NCBI RefSeq assembly: GCF_000312125.1
Contig: NZ_HE978641.1
Coordinates: forward strand, 437,054-501,053
DNA from: Timonella senegalensis JC301
GTDB taxonomy: Bacteria > Actinomycetota > Actinomycetes > Actinomycetales > Cellulomonadaceae
Reading direction: 5' to 3'
Length of the DNA stretch: 64,000 nt
The notes below the pieces were generated by a model. That model was given only the letters and a program-made list of their open reading frames with translations. It ran no database searches and was not told the DNA's origin. The first letter of the stretch is position 1, and the number at the start of each line of letters is the position of its first letter. Positions 17,156 through 25,879 of the stretch are shown piece by piece. The position numbers were made by a program, and so were the translations under genes.

Positions 17156-17943
17156 TGACTAACTCAACTCTGCTCGATTCGAGCGCCTCAACCGATCTGA
17201 CTACCACCAGACCACTAGTCCTAGAAAAGATTGGGGTGACCTACCCCGATGGGGACTCGACGCTCGAGGTGCTGCGCGGAGTGAGCGTTGCTCCCAGGGT
17301 AGGAGAGTTGTCCGCGCTCACGGGCGTCTCGGGTTCGGGTAAGTCCACGATGCTCACTGTGTCCGCGCTGCTCACCCGACCAACTGTGGGACGGGTTCTG
17401 GTTGCGGGCCAGGATGCTTGGTCGCTCAACGAGAAGGAGCGTACGGCTCTTCGCCGTGACAACGTCGGACTGGTGTTCCAGCAGCCAAACCTGTTTGCCT
17501 CACTTAACGCCCGCGAGCAGCTGGCAATGAGCGCAGACATCCGCGGAGAAATCGGGTCCGGCGTGCTTGGTGCTCTCGGCCGCGTGTTCGGCAAGGGCGG
17601 GTCGCGGGCCGACAAGCCTGCCGCGTTTGCTCGTGCCGATGAGCTCCTTGACTTGGTTGGGCTGGGCGACAAGCGCGACAGGCTCCCCCACCAACTCTCC
17701 GGCGGCCAGCGCCAGCGCGTGAACATCGCCCGCGCGCTCATGAACTCTCCAAAGGTCATCCTCGCTGACGAACCAACGTCCGCTCTCGACGAGGATATGT
17801 CCGCGCAAATCGTGGGCCTGCTGGGCAAGGTCACCCGCGAACTGAACGTAGCAACCCTCATGGTCACGCACGACACCGCGCAGCTCGACCAGTGCGACAC
17901 CGTGTATGCCCTGGAGCGGGGCGTGCTCTCCGAACTCCGCTAA
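17155..17943 (+). CDS. ABC transporter ATP-binding protein (HrtA-like)
   Basis: A 262-aa nucleotide-binding subunit with Walker A GVSGSGKSTMLT, Q-loop GLVFQQPNLFASLNA, signature HQLSGGQRQRVNIARAL, Walker B KVILADEPTSALDED and H-loop MVTHDTAQ. This is the LolD/MacB/HrtA subgroup that pairs with single-FtsX permeases. A loop of about 30 residues (DIRGEIGSGVLGALGRVFGK and onward) between Q-loop and signature is longer than usual. The ATG overlaps the permease stop by one base. A strong terminator follows at 17955. Confidence 0.9.
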   Translation: MTNSTLLDSSASTDLTTTRPLVLEKIGVTYPDGDSTLEVLRGVSVAPRVGELSALTGVSGSGKSTMLTVSALLTRPTVGRVLVAGQDAWSLNEKERTALRRDNVGLVFQQPNLFASLNAREQLAMSADIRGEIGSGVLGALGRVFGKGGSRADKPAAFARADELLDLVGLGDKRDRLPHQLSGGQRQRVNIARALMNSPKVILADEPTSALDEDMSAQIVGLLGKVTRELNVATLMVTHDTAQLDQCDTVYALERGVLSELR

Positions 17944-17954
17944 GACCCCGAACG

Positions 17955-17999
17955 CACGAGGGCCCCACCAACAACCATGTTGGTAGGGCCCTCGTGTTT
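17955..17999 (+). terminator. Intrinsic terminator of the permease/ATPase operon
   Basis: CACGAGGGCCC pairs with GGGCCCTCGTG across a loop that itself contains ACCAACA/TGTTGGT. TTTGTGTG follows. It begins 12 nt after the ATPase stop codon. Confidence 0.85.
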
Positions 18000-18108
18000 G
18001 TGTGCGGCTGGGTGTCTCTCTGCAGGGGACCGTGGCGCCTCTGAGGCAGACGTTAAGGCGCGACGTCCGGCTACTGAACCACGCGGCTTCCGCTACGCAA
18101 CTACTCGG

Positions 18109-21100
18109 CTAGGCGCGGACGGTCAGCGTGGAGCCGCCTGACTCGCGGTGACGCACCGAGATGCCATCCCCTATCGCTTGCTTGAGGGTTTCCACGTGTG
18201 AAACCACTCCTACGGTTCGCCCGCCGTCGCGGAGGCTCCCCAGAACCGATAGGACCGATTCGAGCGTGTCCGGGTCGAGCGAGCCGAAGCCCTCGTCCAC
18301 AAACAGCGTCCCCAACTCGACCCCGCCGGCTTCTGCAGTGACCACGTCAGCCAAGCCGAGCGCAAGGCACAGGGATACGTAGAACGTTTCACCGCCGGAA
18401 AGTGTCCGGGGATCCCGCGACGACTCAGTGTTGTGATCAATGACCTTGAGAGCGAGTCCCACCTTGCGGGTGCGGACGTCTTCCTTCTCCTCGGAGCGCT
18501 CGAGTTCATATCGCCCGTCCGACATCACCACGAGCCGGGAGTTTGCGGCCGCGACCACGTCCTCAAACCGCTTGACCAACACATATACTGCAAGCGTTTG
18601 GCGCTTTGTGTTGTCAGGTGAAGTTCCTGCCGCAATGTCGGCCATCCTGATGATCGGTTCGACCTCGCGGCGAGCAGCTCCGAGCTTGGAGAGAACCCTG
18701 TTCACCGTGGACTCGTGGCTTCGTGATTTCACAAGGGTCGACTTGGCTGAGGAGGATTTCACCGCAGCGGCGCGGTTCAGGGCCTCAGCACGCTGGAGTT
18801 CCTCCCGTAGCGCGTCAAGATCGAAGTCGATGGTTTCCGGGAGTTGGGCAAGGGCCTCGTCCATGAGTCGGTCATTTACGGACGCGACTTCCGCGCGGTA
18901 GCTCGACACGGAGTGATCAAGGTTCCGCAACTGTTCAGCCGGCAGGTGGCTTGCCCGGGCAGCCTCGACATCTTCGAAACCTTGCTCGAGCAGAGCTTCT
19001 GCGACTTCCGATGTGCGGTCCGCAAGGGCGCTTCGCGCGCTGCCTAGTGCGTCAATTGCCGCGATGAGTCGGGTCAGGCTTGCGGCTGCTTGCGCGTACC
19101 AGTCGCGCAGGGAGGCAATGTCCCGATGCTGGTCTGCGACAGGCTGCTCTGACAGGACACGTGCTACCGCCTCCTTGTCACTCTCCAACTGCTCCACCAG
19201 CTGAGCAACCTTTGAGGAAAGCGCGGAGCACTCCTTGCCAAGTCTGGACTGCCGCTCCTGCAAGTCCGCAGTTTCCCGCTCATGGTCGAGAACCGCCTTG
19301 ACCAGTTCCTTCAGTTCACCGGTAGCCTTCCGCGCCAAGGCTAGCGCCGCCTCAGCATTGGATCGCTCTGCCTGCGCGGACTCGAGGTCGTGTCCCTCTA
19401 CAGCCTTCTCAGCGCTTGTGACGCGCTCCTGTGCTGCCGCGTGCGCTGCTTGAGCGCCCGCAAGGACTTTCTCCGCGGCTTGCCGTGCGGACTGTGCCGC
19501 GTCGACCTGGGCCTTGGACACTGCCGATTCGTCCAGCTGCGCTGGGTTGGGGTGTTCAAGGGAACCGCAGACAGCGCATGGCGTGCCGTCTTCGAGCTCC
19601 TGAGCCAGTTGCCCAGCCATCTGAGAGAGCCACGATGCACGCAGGGTAGCTTCGGTGGACGACGCGGCGAGGGCCTTCGCGGCCTCGACCTCTATCGCGG
19701 CCTTGGCGGCGACTTCGCCTCGTCTGGCAACCTCGAGTGCGCCGAATGCGTCAATCAGCCCCTTGGCTTGGAGGACTCTCCCCTCTTCATACGGAACCCG
19801 CTCGCTCAGGCTCCTCGCTTGATCGCGCTCGGCAGAGAGAGCTAGTAGTCCAGCGGGACGCTCCGCCAGGAGTTCTGCATTCGACGCGAGTTCTCGCGTG
19901 AACTTCTCAACCCGGGTTTGCTCCCGTGCGATTTCTATCTCGCGCTGAGCAAGCCCGGACTCGGTATTCAGCAGACCCGCGAGCGCCCCCACCTGCATCT
20001 GTGCGTGGTCTCTCTGCACCACAAGGTCACTGCGCCCCTCGGCGAGTACCTTAACGAACAGCGCCTCCGTGGACCGGCGGTTAATGTCGTTTCCCTCGAG
20101 TGAGGGTGGAAAGTCGCCGTTGAGCTCGGGAAGTTGGGCGTAGTCTTGCGCGCTCGCAACCGCCTGTATCGACTCGCGCAACGCCTTATCGTGATCGGCG
20201 GCGGCCCGTTCGAGCCCGAGAGCAACAGGCATGACGACCGCTGCTCGACGTGCGCTGGACAGAGCAGCCTCGGCCTGTGTCATCTCGTGCGAGGACTGCT
20301 CAAGTTGGGACTTTCGAGTCCGAAGTTCGGCTCGCTTGGCGAACCGCTCGGTTGTGACTCTGGCAGACTCGAAGGACTCTCGGGCGGCCTGTTCATGTGC
20401 CATTGCTGAAGCCTCACGAGCGATTGCGTCGGTCTCAATGGCCTCGAGGCGCTCCAGTTCCTGCTCTAGCGCAGAGGTCAGGTCCTCATCAGTGGCACCC
20501 GCCAGGAGCTCGGGATCGAGTTCGGGGTTGTCAGCGCCCTGGACAAAGGCACGGATGGCGTCCCTTCGGTCTCCCTCGCCTTCTGCAATGGTCCGGACCG
20601 CCGTCCGCCTCATCTCCGCGAGACTCGCCTGCGCGCGCTCATAAATCTCTGTGCCGAATACCTTCTGCAGGAGGGCACTGCGGTCCCCTGGGTCGGAACG
20701 TAAGAAGTTTGCGAACTCACCCTGCGGGAGTACCACGGTCTGGACGAACTGGGCCCGGTCGAGCCCTATTGCTCGCGCGATCTCCCCTCCGGCCTCATCC
20801 ATGCGGCTTGAGCGGTGCGTCCCCAGCCCTAGCGCGGACACTGCCTCATGGTTGCCGCCCTCGGCGTAGCACTGGGTAATCCGGTCCAGATCATCAGGAG
20901 TTAGGCGCCACAGGGTCACCCCTGCCTGCTCCTTGGTTACTCCCGTCCCGCGCTTTTTTGCTCGATACCACTCCGGGGTCCGCACTACCCGGTAAATTCC
21001 TGAGTTCGTCTCAAACACGAGGTCCACAAAGGACTCTGTGCTTTCGTTGGCGTACGCCGAACGGACGCGGTCGTCGCTTGCCACATCCGAGGCGACCTTG

Positions 21101-21261
21101 CCGTAGAGCGCGTAGACGATCGCGTCAATGATGGTGGACTTGCCCGATCCAGTCGGGCCCTCAAGCAAGAAGAGGCCGGATGCTGACAGCGCGGAGAAAT
21201 CGATGTAGTGCTCGCCAGCAAAGGGCCCGATGGCGCTCAAAGTCATGTGGTGTAGCTGCAT
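18109..21261 (-). CDS. sbcC: Exonuclease subunit SbcC
   Basis: The protein is 1050 aa from the ATG at 21261 (MQLHHMTLSAIGPFAGEHYIDF), one base after the sbcD stop. It is the SMC/Rad50-like ATPase partner of SbcD that opens hairpins and trims DNA ends. Walker A is GPTGSGKSTIID (about residues 35-46). A long coiled coil follows, with the Rad50 zinc hook CAVC near residue 560, and the C-terminal half holds the signature LSGGETFYVSLCLALGLADV and Walker B/D-loop LFVDEGFGSLDPDTLE. Length matches the family. SbcCD cuts long DNA hairpins, which is notable because this window carries many perfect inverted repeats. Confidence 0.95.
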   Translation of the reverse strand: MQLHHMTLSAIGPFAGEHYIDFSALSASGLFLLEGPTGSGKSTIIDAIVYALYGKVASDVASDDRVRSAYANESTESFVDLVFETNSGIYRVVRTPEWYRAKKRGTGVTKEQAGVTLWRLTPDDLDRITQCYAEGGNHEAVSALGLGTHRSSRMDEAGGEIARAIGLDRAQFVQTVVLPQGEFANFLRSDPGDRSALLQKVFGTEIYERAQASLAEMRRTAVRTIAEGEGDRRDAIRAFVQGADNPELDPELLAGATDEDLTSALEQELERLEAIETDAIAREASAMAHEQAARESFESARVTTERFAKRAELRTRKSQLEQSSHEMTQAEAALSSARRAAVVMPVALGLERAAADHDKALRESIQAVASAQDYAQLPELNGDFPPSLEGNDINRRSTEALFVKVLAEGRSDLVVQRDHAQMQVGALAGLLNTESGLAQREIEIAREQTRVEKFTRELASNAELLAERPAGLLALSAERDQARSLSERVPYEEGRVLQAKGLIDAFGALEVARRGEVAAKAAIEVEAAKALAASSTEATLRASWLSQMAGQLAQELEDGTPCAVCGSLEHPNPAQLDESAVSKAQVDAAQSARQAAEKVLAGAQAAHAAAQERVTSAEKAVEGHDLESAQAERSNAEAALALARKATGELKELVKAVLDHERETADLQERQSRLGKECSALSSKVAQLVEQLESDKEAVARVLSEQPVADQHRDIASLRDWYAQAAASLTRLIAAIDALGSARSALADRTSEVAEALLEQGFEDVEAARASHLPAEQLRNLDHSVSSYRAEVASVNDRLMDEALAQLPETIDFDLDALREELQRAEALNRAAAVKSSSAKSTLVKSRSHESTVNRVLSKLGAARREVEPIIRMADIAAGTSPDNTKRQTLAVYVLVKRFEDVVAAANSRLVVMSDGRYELERSEEKEDVRTRKVGLALKVIDHNTESSRDPRTLSGGETFYVSLCLALGLADVVTAEAGGVELGTLFVDEGFGSLDPDTLESVLSVLGSLRDGGRTVGVVSHVETLKQAIGDGISVRHRESGGSTLTVRA

Positions 21262-21262
21262 G

Positions 21263-22444
21263 TCAAGCACTCTTTTCTTGCGCTCGTGCGAGGTCGATTG
21301 CGTCCTCAAGCACCTTGCGTTCCTGTGGGGTCGGTGGAGTGAGCGTGACGTCCTCAATAAACCGGGATGCCACCTCGGCGGGGTTCGAAGCCTGGGTCAC
21401 GGTAATGGCAGCGCGAGCGGTCTCCCCCACGCCTACCGGCCTGTGCTGCATGACCAGAGCATGGGGGAATCGCGCCTTGAGCCGAGCGTTCATTTCTTGT
21501 GGGCGCCGTTGGTCGGTCACGTATACGCGCAGCCAGTCATCCACGTACTTCTCCCCAGTTGCGCCGAGGAGTTCATCCATTGTTCCGGAGACCTCACTGA
21601 GCTTGCGAGGAACGGGGGCTGCGAAAAGTTGAGGTTCACCACGCACTCCATCCTGACCGATCTCCACGAGAGCGGAGGACTTCTTGTGGTTCATCTCGGA
21701 GAAGGAGAAGGCAAGTGGCGAGCCAGAGTACCGAGCAACGGCGCTTCCGGCCCCCTTGACCACTTGCGGTCCGTGCAGGTGTCCAAGGGCCACGTAGTCC
21801 ACACCGTCAAACACGCCGGACGGAACCGAGTCAACCCCACCGATGCGAATGTCCCGTTCGGATTCACTGGGCTGGCCGCCCACAACGAAGGCGTGGGCCA
21901 TAACGAGGGAGGCGGGTCGCGCACTCGAACGCGACTCCCGCACAGACAGGTCGGAGCGCACAGCTGACATTGCCGCGCTCATGACGGCCTCGTGACTGCG
22001 AGCGATTCCCTGCGAGTCCTCCGACAGCTGCGGACGCGCTGCGTCCGGGTCAAGGTATGGGAGCGCATAGACCAGCAGTTCCTCACCGTTCGTGGTCACA
22101 AGCTCGACGGGGCGCGCAATGTCCCGGATGAGCGAACGAATGTGGATGGAGGGTCGCATGAGGGAAGCACCGAACCCGAGGCGGATTGCCGAGTCGTGGT
22201 TTCCCGGGGTGACAACTATCTGGGTCTTCTCCGAAAGTCTGGCAAGAGTTTCATAGAGTAGTTCCACGGCATCCACCGGCGGGATCGCACGGTCGTAGAT
22301 ATCGCCGCTCACCACGACTGCGTCAATGTCCTCCTGACCAACAAGATCCACGAGGTGGTCAAAGTAGGTTGCATGGTGTTGCAGCAGATCAACGCCGTGC
22401 AGCGTGCGGCCGATGTGCCAGTCAGACGTATGGAGAATGCGCAT
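21263..22444 (-). CDS. sbcD: Exonuclease subunit SbcD
   Basis: A 393-aa Mre11-like metallophosphoesterase. The start at 22444 gives MRILHTSDWHIGRTL, with the first metal-binding Asp/His pair directly at the N-terminus as in all SbcD proteins; longer upstream readings are not supported. Further phosphoesterase motifs are VVVSGDIYDR, VVTPGNHDSAIRLG, VMAHAFVVGG and YVALGHLHGPQ. It forms an operon with sbcC (one-base gap). The C-terminal capping region shows no anomaly. Confidence 0.95.
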   Translation of the reverse strand: MRILHTSDWHIGRTLHGVDLLQHHATYFDHLVDLVGQEDIDAVVVSGDIYDRAIPPVDAVELLYETLARLSEKTQIVVTPGNHDSAIRLGFGASLMRPSIHIRSLIRDIARPVELVTTNGEELLVYALPYLDPDAARPQLSEDSQGIARSHEAVMSAAMSAVRSDLSVRESRSSARPASLVMAHAFVVGGQPSESERDIRIGGVDSVPSGVFDGVDYVALGHLHGPQVVKGAGSAVARYSGSPLAFSFSEMNHKKSSALVEIGQDGVRGEPQLFAAPVPRKLSEVSGTMDELLGATGEKYVDDWLRVYVTDQRRPQEMNARLKARFPHALVMQHRPVGVGETARAAITVTQASNPAEVASRFIEDVTLTPPTPQERKVLEDAIDLARAQEKSA

Positions 22445-22575
22445 GAGGCATACGTTAGCGGAACCCTCAGACACTGGGTGCATACCGCTCCGGAGCCGTC
22501 CGTTCGTCCTTTCACCGGACAGGAAGCATCCACATTGTGATTGTTTCGTGATAATTGCCGGGCCTTTACGACATT

Positions 22576-22608
22576 CATGACATGTTTCAGCGCACGTTGT
22601 TACATAAT
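22576..22608 (+). promoter_or_regulatory. Candidate promoter for a leaderless transcript
   Basis: ATGACA followed 18 nt later by TACATAAT ends about 7 nt before the ATG at 22615. That gene has no Shine-Dalgarno sequence, so a transcript starting at or near the ATG is plausible; leaderless mRNAs are common in actinobacteria. This is a visual match only. Confidence 0.35.
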
Positions 22609-22614
22609 CGTTAT

Positions 22615-23064
22615 ATGAAGTCAACGTCGACTCGAGTAGCCGCCGGGGTTCTAGCGATCACCATCCCGCTAGCACCCACCAGCGCCTACGCACTAGAACG
22701 GGCACACCACTCGCCCACGAGCGCGCGCATGGACGCAACCATCGCCACGTCGCAGCGTCTTGCTACCTCACAACGCACCAAGGTCTCCGAGTCCAACCGA
22801 ATCGCAATCGCTTCAGCAATTGATTCTGCAAGGTCCGCCGCCATGCAGACCATTACCGCGATTGGGCGCGCACTCAACGCAACGGAGTTTGACCGAGTGA
22901 CCGCCCGAGAGGACCTCGCATTTGCATCTGTCGCACTCGAGGCAGCACGCGCAGAGCTCTCCCACTCAACAACGTTGCTACCTCCTGGCGAGTCGCCCTT
23001 GCGCACAGCTTTGGAGGCGATCTCTTCCGACCTGACGATCCTGCGCAACGGCCTGCCCGCCTAA
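22615..23064 (+). CDS. Small secreted protein of unknown function
   Basis: The protein is 149 aa with a Sec signal peptide (MKSTSTRVAAGVLAITIPLAPTSAYA). The mature part is predicted helical, rich in Ala, Ser, Thr and Glu (RLATSQRTKVSESNRIAIASAIDSARSAAMQTITAIGRAL), with heptad-like spacing and no Cys. It has no recognised domain. It is divergent from sbcD and lies 114 bp before a second small exported coiled-coil protein. Start 22615 is chosen because the signal peptide begins there; no ribosome site is visible. Confidence 0.65.
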   Translation: MKSTSTRVAAGVLAITIPLAPTSAYALERAHHSPTSARMDATIATSQRLATSQRTKVSESNRIAIASAIDSARSAAMQTITAIGRALNATEFDRVTAREDLAFASVALEAARAELSHSTTLLPPGESPLRTALEAISSDLTILRNGLPA

Positions 23065-23178
23065 TTTGCGTGGTGACTGCACCGCGGGAGGTTCCGCCAC
23101 GGAGCGTACCAGAAACCCTCACATCGCCTGCGCGTGTACCCGTTGCCCTGGCCCCATCCGCTAGAGAACAATGAATGC

Positions 23179-23667
23179 ATGACGTCACCCATGCACACCA
23201 GCCTCCGCAAGGCCGCCACCGCCATTCTCCTGAGCGCCTCACTCGCTGGAGGCGCGTCCGTGCTCACGGGGTGCGCTGAGGTCCAAGACAGGGGCTCCCA
23301 GATCAGCAACAAGCTCAGTGAGGCTCGCGAGCAAATTAACCAGCTCGCCGCGCAGGGCGGCGAACTCATCAAGGACGCTCAGACGTTCAGCGCTGACGCC
23401 AAGAAGCGGGTAGAGGATGCCACCACGTCGGCCACCAAGGCTGCAGAGGAGGCTCGCACCGCGCTCACCGAGATCCAGGACAAGAAGAACGGGGCACAGG
23501 AGACTGTCGCGGACGCGCGCAAGCGCCTCGAGGACGCTAAAGCCCAACTAGAGGACCTCTCTGGGTCCCTGAGCAAGGTCGACATGACCGCGATTGAGGC
23601 CGAGCGAGACAAGGTCATTGCGTCGATCGACGAGCTGCTAGGTCAACTCAACACGACCAACAACTAG
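23179..23667 (+). CDS. Putative coiled-coil lipoprotein
   Basis: The protein is 162 aa. The N-terminus (MTSPMHTSLRKAATAILLSASLAGGASVLTGC) is a lipoprotein signal with lipobox LTGC, so the mature protein should be tethered to the outer face of the membrane. The rest is almost entirely charged coiled coil (SEAREQINQLAAQGGELIKDAQTFSADAKKRVEDA and onward), resembling LEA/apolipoprotein-like repeats with an about 11-residue rhythm. No enzymatic motif is present. ATG 23179 was chosen over an upstream in-frame ATG at 23134 because the signal sequence starts there. Function is unknown. Confidence 0.7.
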   Translation: MTSPMHTSLRKAATAILLSASLAGGASVLTGCAEVQDRGSQISNKLSEAREQINQLAAQGGELIKDAQTFSADAKKRVEDATTSATKAAEEARTALTEIQDKKNGAQETVADARKRLEDAKAQLEDLSGSLSKVDMTAIEAERDKVIASIDELLGQLNTTNN

Positions 23668-23754
23668 TTCCCACTGCGCTTCACCGCGCGTAGACACGGC
23701 CGCCACCCCCTACGAACCGTCCAAAACACGAACCGCCCAGCTCCGAGACCGAAC

Positions 23755-24705
23755 TTACTCCGACTCGACTGCGACCTCGTTGCTCTGAGGCTCTGACTCC
23801 GCCTTGTCTTGGCCCTTCTTGGCCGGAACGACAAAGATGCCTTGGGTTGGGTCTCCGGTAAGTTCCGTGGTCCGTTGGAGGATCTTCTCGCTCGCTGGCC
23901 ACGCATTGGCTGTGGTGCCCATGTACTCGAAGTGCCACGACTCCGGCTTCATTCCATCAGCATGTGCCCACGTGGGCGAGAACCAGCCATACTTCCACCC
24001 GTTGTCGAGCAACCACTGACGCTCCTTAGTACCGAATTGCGCCTCTGGCCCATTGATATCGAGCGCCATGCCCCAGCCGTGGTTTGAGTACCCGGGAGGC
24101 GCCGCGAGGAATGGCTTGATCCGCTTGAGGTAGACCTGAGATTCGTAGGTCCGGTACGAATCGGTGATCCCAATCGAACGCCCAAACTGCTCTGAGAAGT
24201 CCACGCTCATCAGGTCGAACATAACTGCAGCGTCGTGCCGCAGCCGCTCCCCAGGCGAGGTCAACATCGTCATAAGGAAATCTTCAGGGATCTTGCCGTT
24301 GGCGTAGGTCCCATCGAACGCGGACCAATCGCCCAGTAGGCGCGCGGTGAGTGCCACTACCTGTGGCCGCGTGAGTGTGCCGTCCTTGCTCTTCTTCTTA
24401 ATGAGAGCTTGGTAGGCGTCAGCGGACTCCTGTGAAATAGGGTCAGCGACACCCACCTTGGGAGAGTTGCGCTGTTCAGGGGTCGAGTTGGAGTTCGAAA
24501 TAGTGGGAAGCGTCTTACTTGTTGTTCCTGCAGAGCCACCGCCCGTCTCGTGCGCGCTGGCTGTGGGGGCAATGAAGAATGAAACGCCCAGCACACAGGA
24601 ACCCACCACGGCCGCGACTTTGCGGGTAAGTCCGTGTGAGGGAACAGGTGAGTCAAGTCCTGATGGGCACTTGGCTGCAGGTGGGGGAAACGCTGAACCG
24701 AGCAT
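23755..24705 (-). CDS. VanY-type D-alanyl-D-alanine carboxypeptidase
   Basis: The protein is 316 aa with an N-terminal membrane/signal segment (KVAAVVGSCVLGVSFFIAPTASA) and a Ser/Thr linker. The C-terminal peptidase M15B domain (about residues 150-275) has ITDSYRTYESQ, the zinc motif SNHGWGMALDI (HxxGxAxD) and the second zinc ligand in ESWHFEYMG. It would trim peptidoglycan stem peptides in the wall. The start at 24705 is uncertain: GATAAT immediately precedes it and looks like a -10 box, so translation might begin further in. Confidence 0.85.
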   Translation of the reverse strand: MLGSAFPPPAAKCPSGLDSPVPSHGLTRKVAAVVGSCVLGVSFFIAPTASAHETGGGSAGTTSKTLPTISNSNSTPEQRNSPKVGVADPISQESADAYQALIKKKSKDGTLTRPQVVALTARLLGDWSAFDGTYANGKIPEDFLMTMLTSPGERLRHDAAVMFDLMSVDFSEQFGRSIGITDSYRTYESQVYLKRIKPFLAAPPGYSNHGWGMALDINGPEAQFGTKERQWLLDNGWKYGWFSPTWAHADGMKPESWHFEYMGTTANAWPASEKILQRTTELTGDPTQGIFVVPAKKGQDKAESEPQSNEVAVESE

Positions 24706-24793
24706 TATTATCCAGGGTTGAAGAGTGCATGTTCACTCCATTCTTAACCGCACCTAGCCACTTGTCGCCATGGGTAGGGAATTTCATCCACGA

Positions 24794-25273
24794 CTATTCC
24801 GAGACGTCCACAACGGACGCGCCGAAAGCACTGATGACGTCGTCGGCGCGAACTGTGGCCGCCCAGCCATGATCGCCCGCTCCAATTGATACAGTCCGCC
24901 CCGCCAGCGCAGAATCGGCGATGACCGGCCACGCGGTCTTCGACCCAAAGGGCGTAATGGTTCCCCGCACAAACCCAGTCGCGTCGAATGCCTCGTCAGC
25001 ACTTGGCATGTGGAGCCGGGACACGCCTAGGTGAGCGCGGAGTTTGGCCCACGAGATCTGCTTATCCCCTCCAATGAGGACAAATACGTAGCGGCCCTCC
25101 TCGAGGCGCACAACAATGGTTTTGACGATGTCACGCGGCTGCACGCCCCTCGCGGCGGCGGCCTCCTCGAGCGAGTTAACCGGCCCGTGTTCGGTGATGG
25201 AGTAGTCGATTCCTGATGCTTCAAAGCTAGCAAGCGCCCGATCGCGCGGCGTTGTGGGGGTGGTATCGGACAC
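24794..25273 (-). CDS. YbaK/EbsC-type aminoacyl-tRNA deacylase
   Basis: A 159-aa single-domain trans-editing protein related to the ProRS INS domain. ITEHGPVNSLEEAAAARGVQPRDIVKTIVVR, the catalytic-Lys segment VLIGGDKQISWAKL, and GTITPFG and IGAGDHGWAATV are the family signatures. It hydrolyses mischarged tRNA, often Cys-tRNA(Pro) or Ala-tRNA(Pro); the exact substrate is not readable here. GTG 25273 is the start, with AGGAGAGG upstream located inside the end of the DinB gene (2-nt gap), so the two are a transcription unit. Confidence 0.9.
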   Translation of the reverse strand: MSDTTPTTPRDRALASFEASGIDYSITEHGPVNSLEEAAAARGVQPRDIVKTIVVRLEEGRYVFVLIGGDKQISWAKLRAHLGVSRLHMPSADEAFDATGFVRGTITPFGSKTAWPVIADSALAGRTVSIGAGDHGWAATVRADDVISAFGASVVDVSE

Positions 25274-25275
25274 GG

Positions 25276-25800
25276 CTACCTCTCCTCTCTGACATCCCAC
25301 GCGTGGTGGACCAAATCGTGGAGTGCATACTGGCCAAGCGTAAGAACTGTGAATCGGGATCCGTTTGAGCGCAACCCCGTCCTCCCTGCATGTTCTTCTG
25401 AAACCGCAGCAAAATCGCTAGAAAGCAGTTCCGTATTCGCGGCGATAGCCGCGGCCACGTCCTTGGGATCCGCCTGATCGTACTTGCCGTCAACGGCGGC
25501 GCGGTCTTGGTCCCAGTTGGGGAAGCCGGGGTCGTCGTTCTCGAGCATGAGGTGCAGGCGCCCACGCATGATGGTCAGGACATCGCGGACGTGGGCGCCG
25601 TACTCGAGCGGCGACCAGGTGAAGAGCTCGGGTCGCAGCGCCACGTCTGGACGGCCAAGCCGCTCGGTCCAGCCGCTCGTGGCCTCGCGAATCCGAGGGC
25701 CGATCTGGGCGAGCGGAACGGAGCCCGCGTCGAGGCCACAGTCGGGGCAGCGTTCACGCAGAACCCAGGTCCAATCCTTGTTGTCGGGTGAGATCGTCAT
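25276..25800 (-). CDS. DinB family protein
   Basis: The protein is 174 aa from ATG 25800. It has a four-helix DinB/YfiT-like layout with His residues spread as in metal-binding members: LEYGAHVRDVLTIMRGRL in the middle and LGQYALHDLVHHAWDVREE at the C-terminus. The N-terminal CPDCGLD is typical of the actinobacterial branch. Relatives are metal-dependent thiol transferases or of unknown role. It is the first gene of a two-gene unit with the YbaK protein. Confidence 0.85.
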   Translation of the reverse strand: MTISPDNKDWTWVLRERCPDCGLDAGSVPLAQIGPRIREATSGWTERLGRPDVALRPELFTWSPLEYGAHVRDVLTIMRGRLHLMLENDDPGFPNWDQDRAAVDGKYDQADPKDVAAAIAANTELLSSDFAAVSEEHAGRTGLRSNGSRFTVLTLGQYALHDLVHHAWDVREER

Positions 25801-25879
25801 GATGCCCTCCTTTGTCCTCAACAATGCTGTGACAACCACACTTCCACAACTCGGGGAGATTCTCAGGGACGTATGGCCA

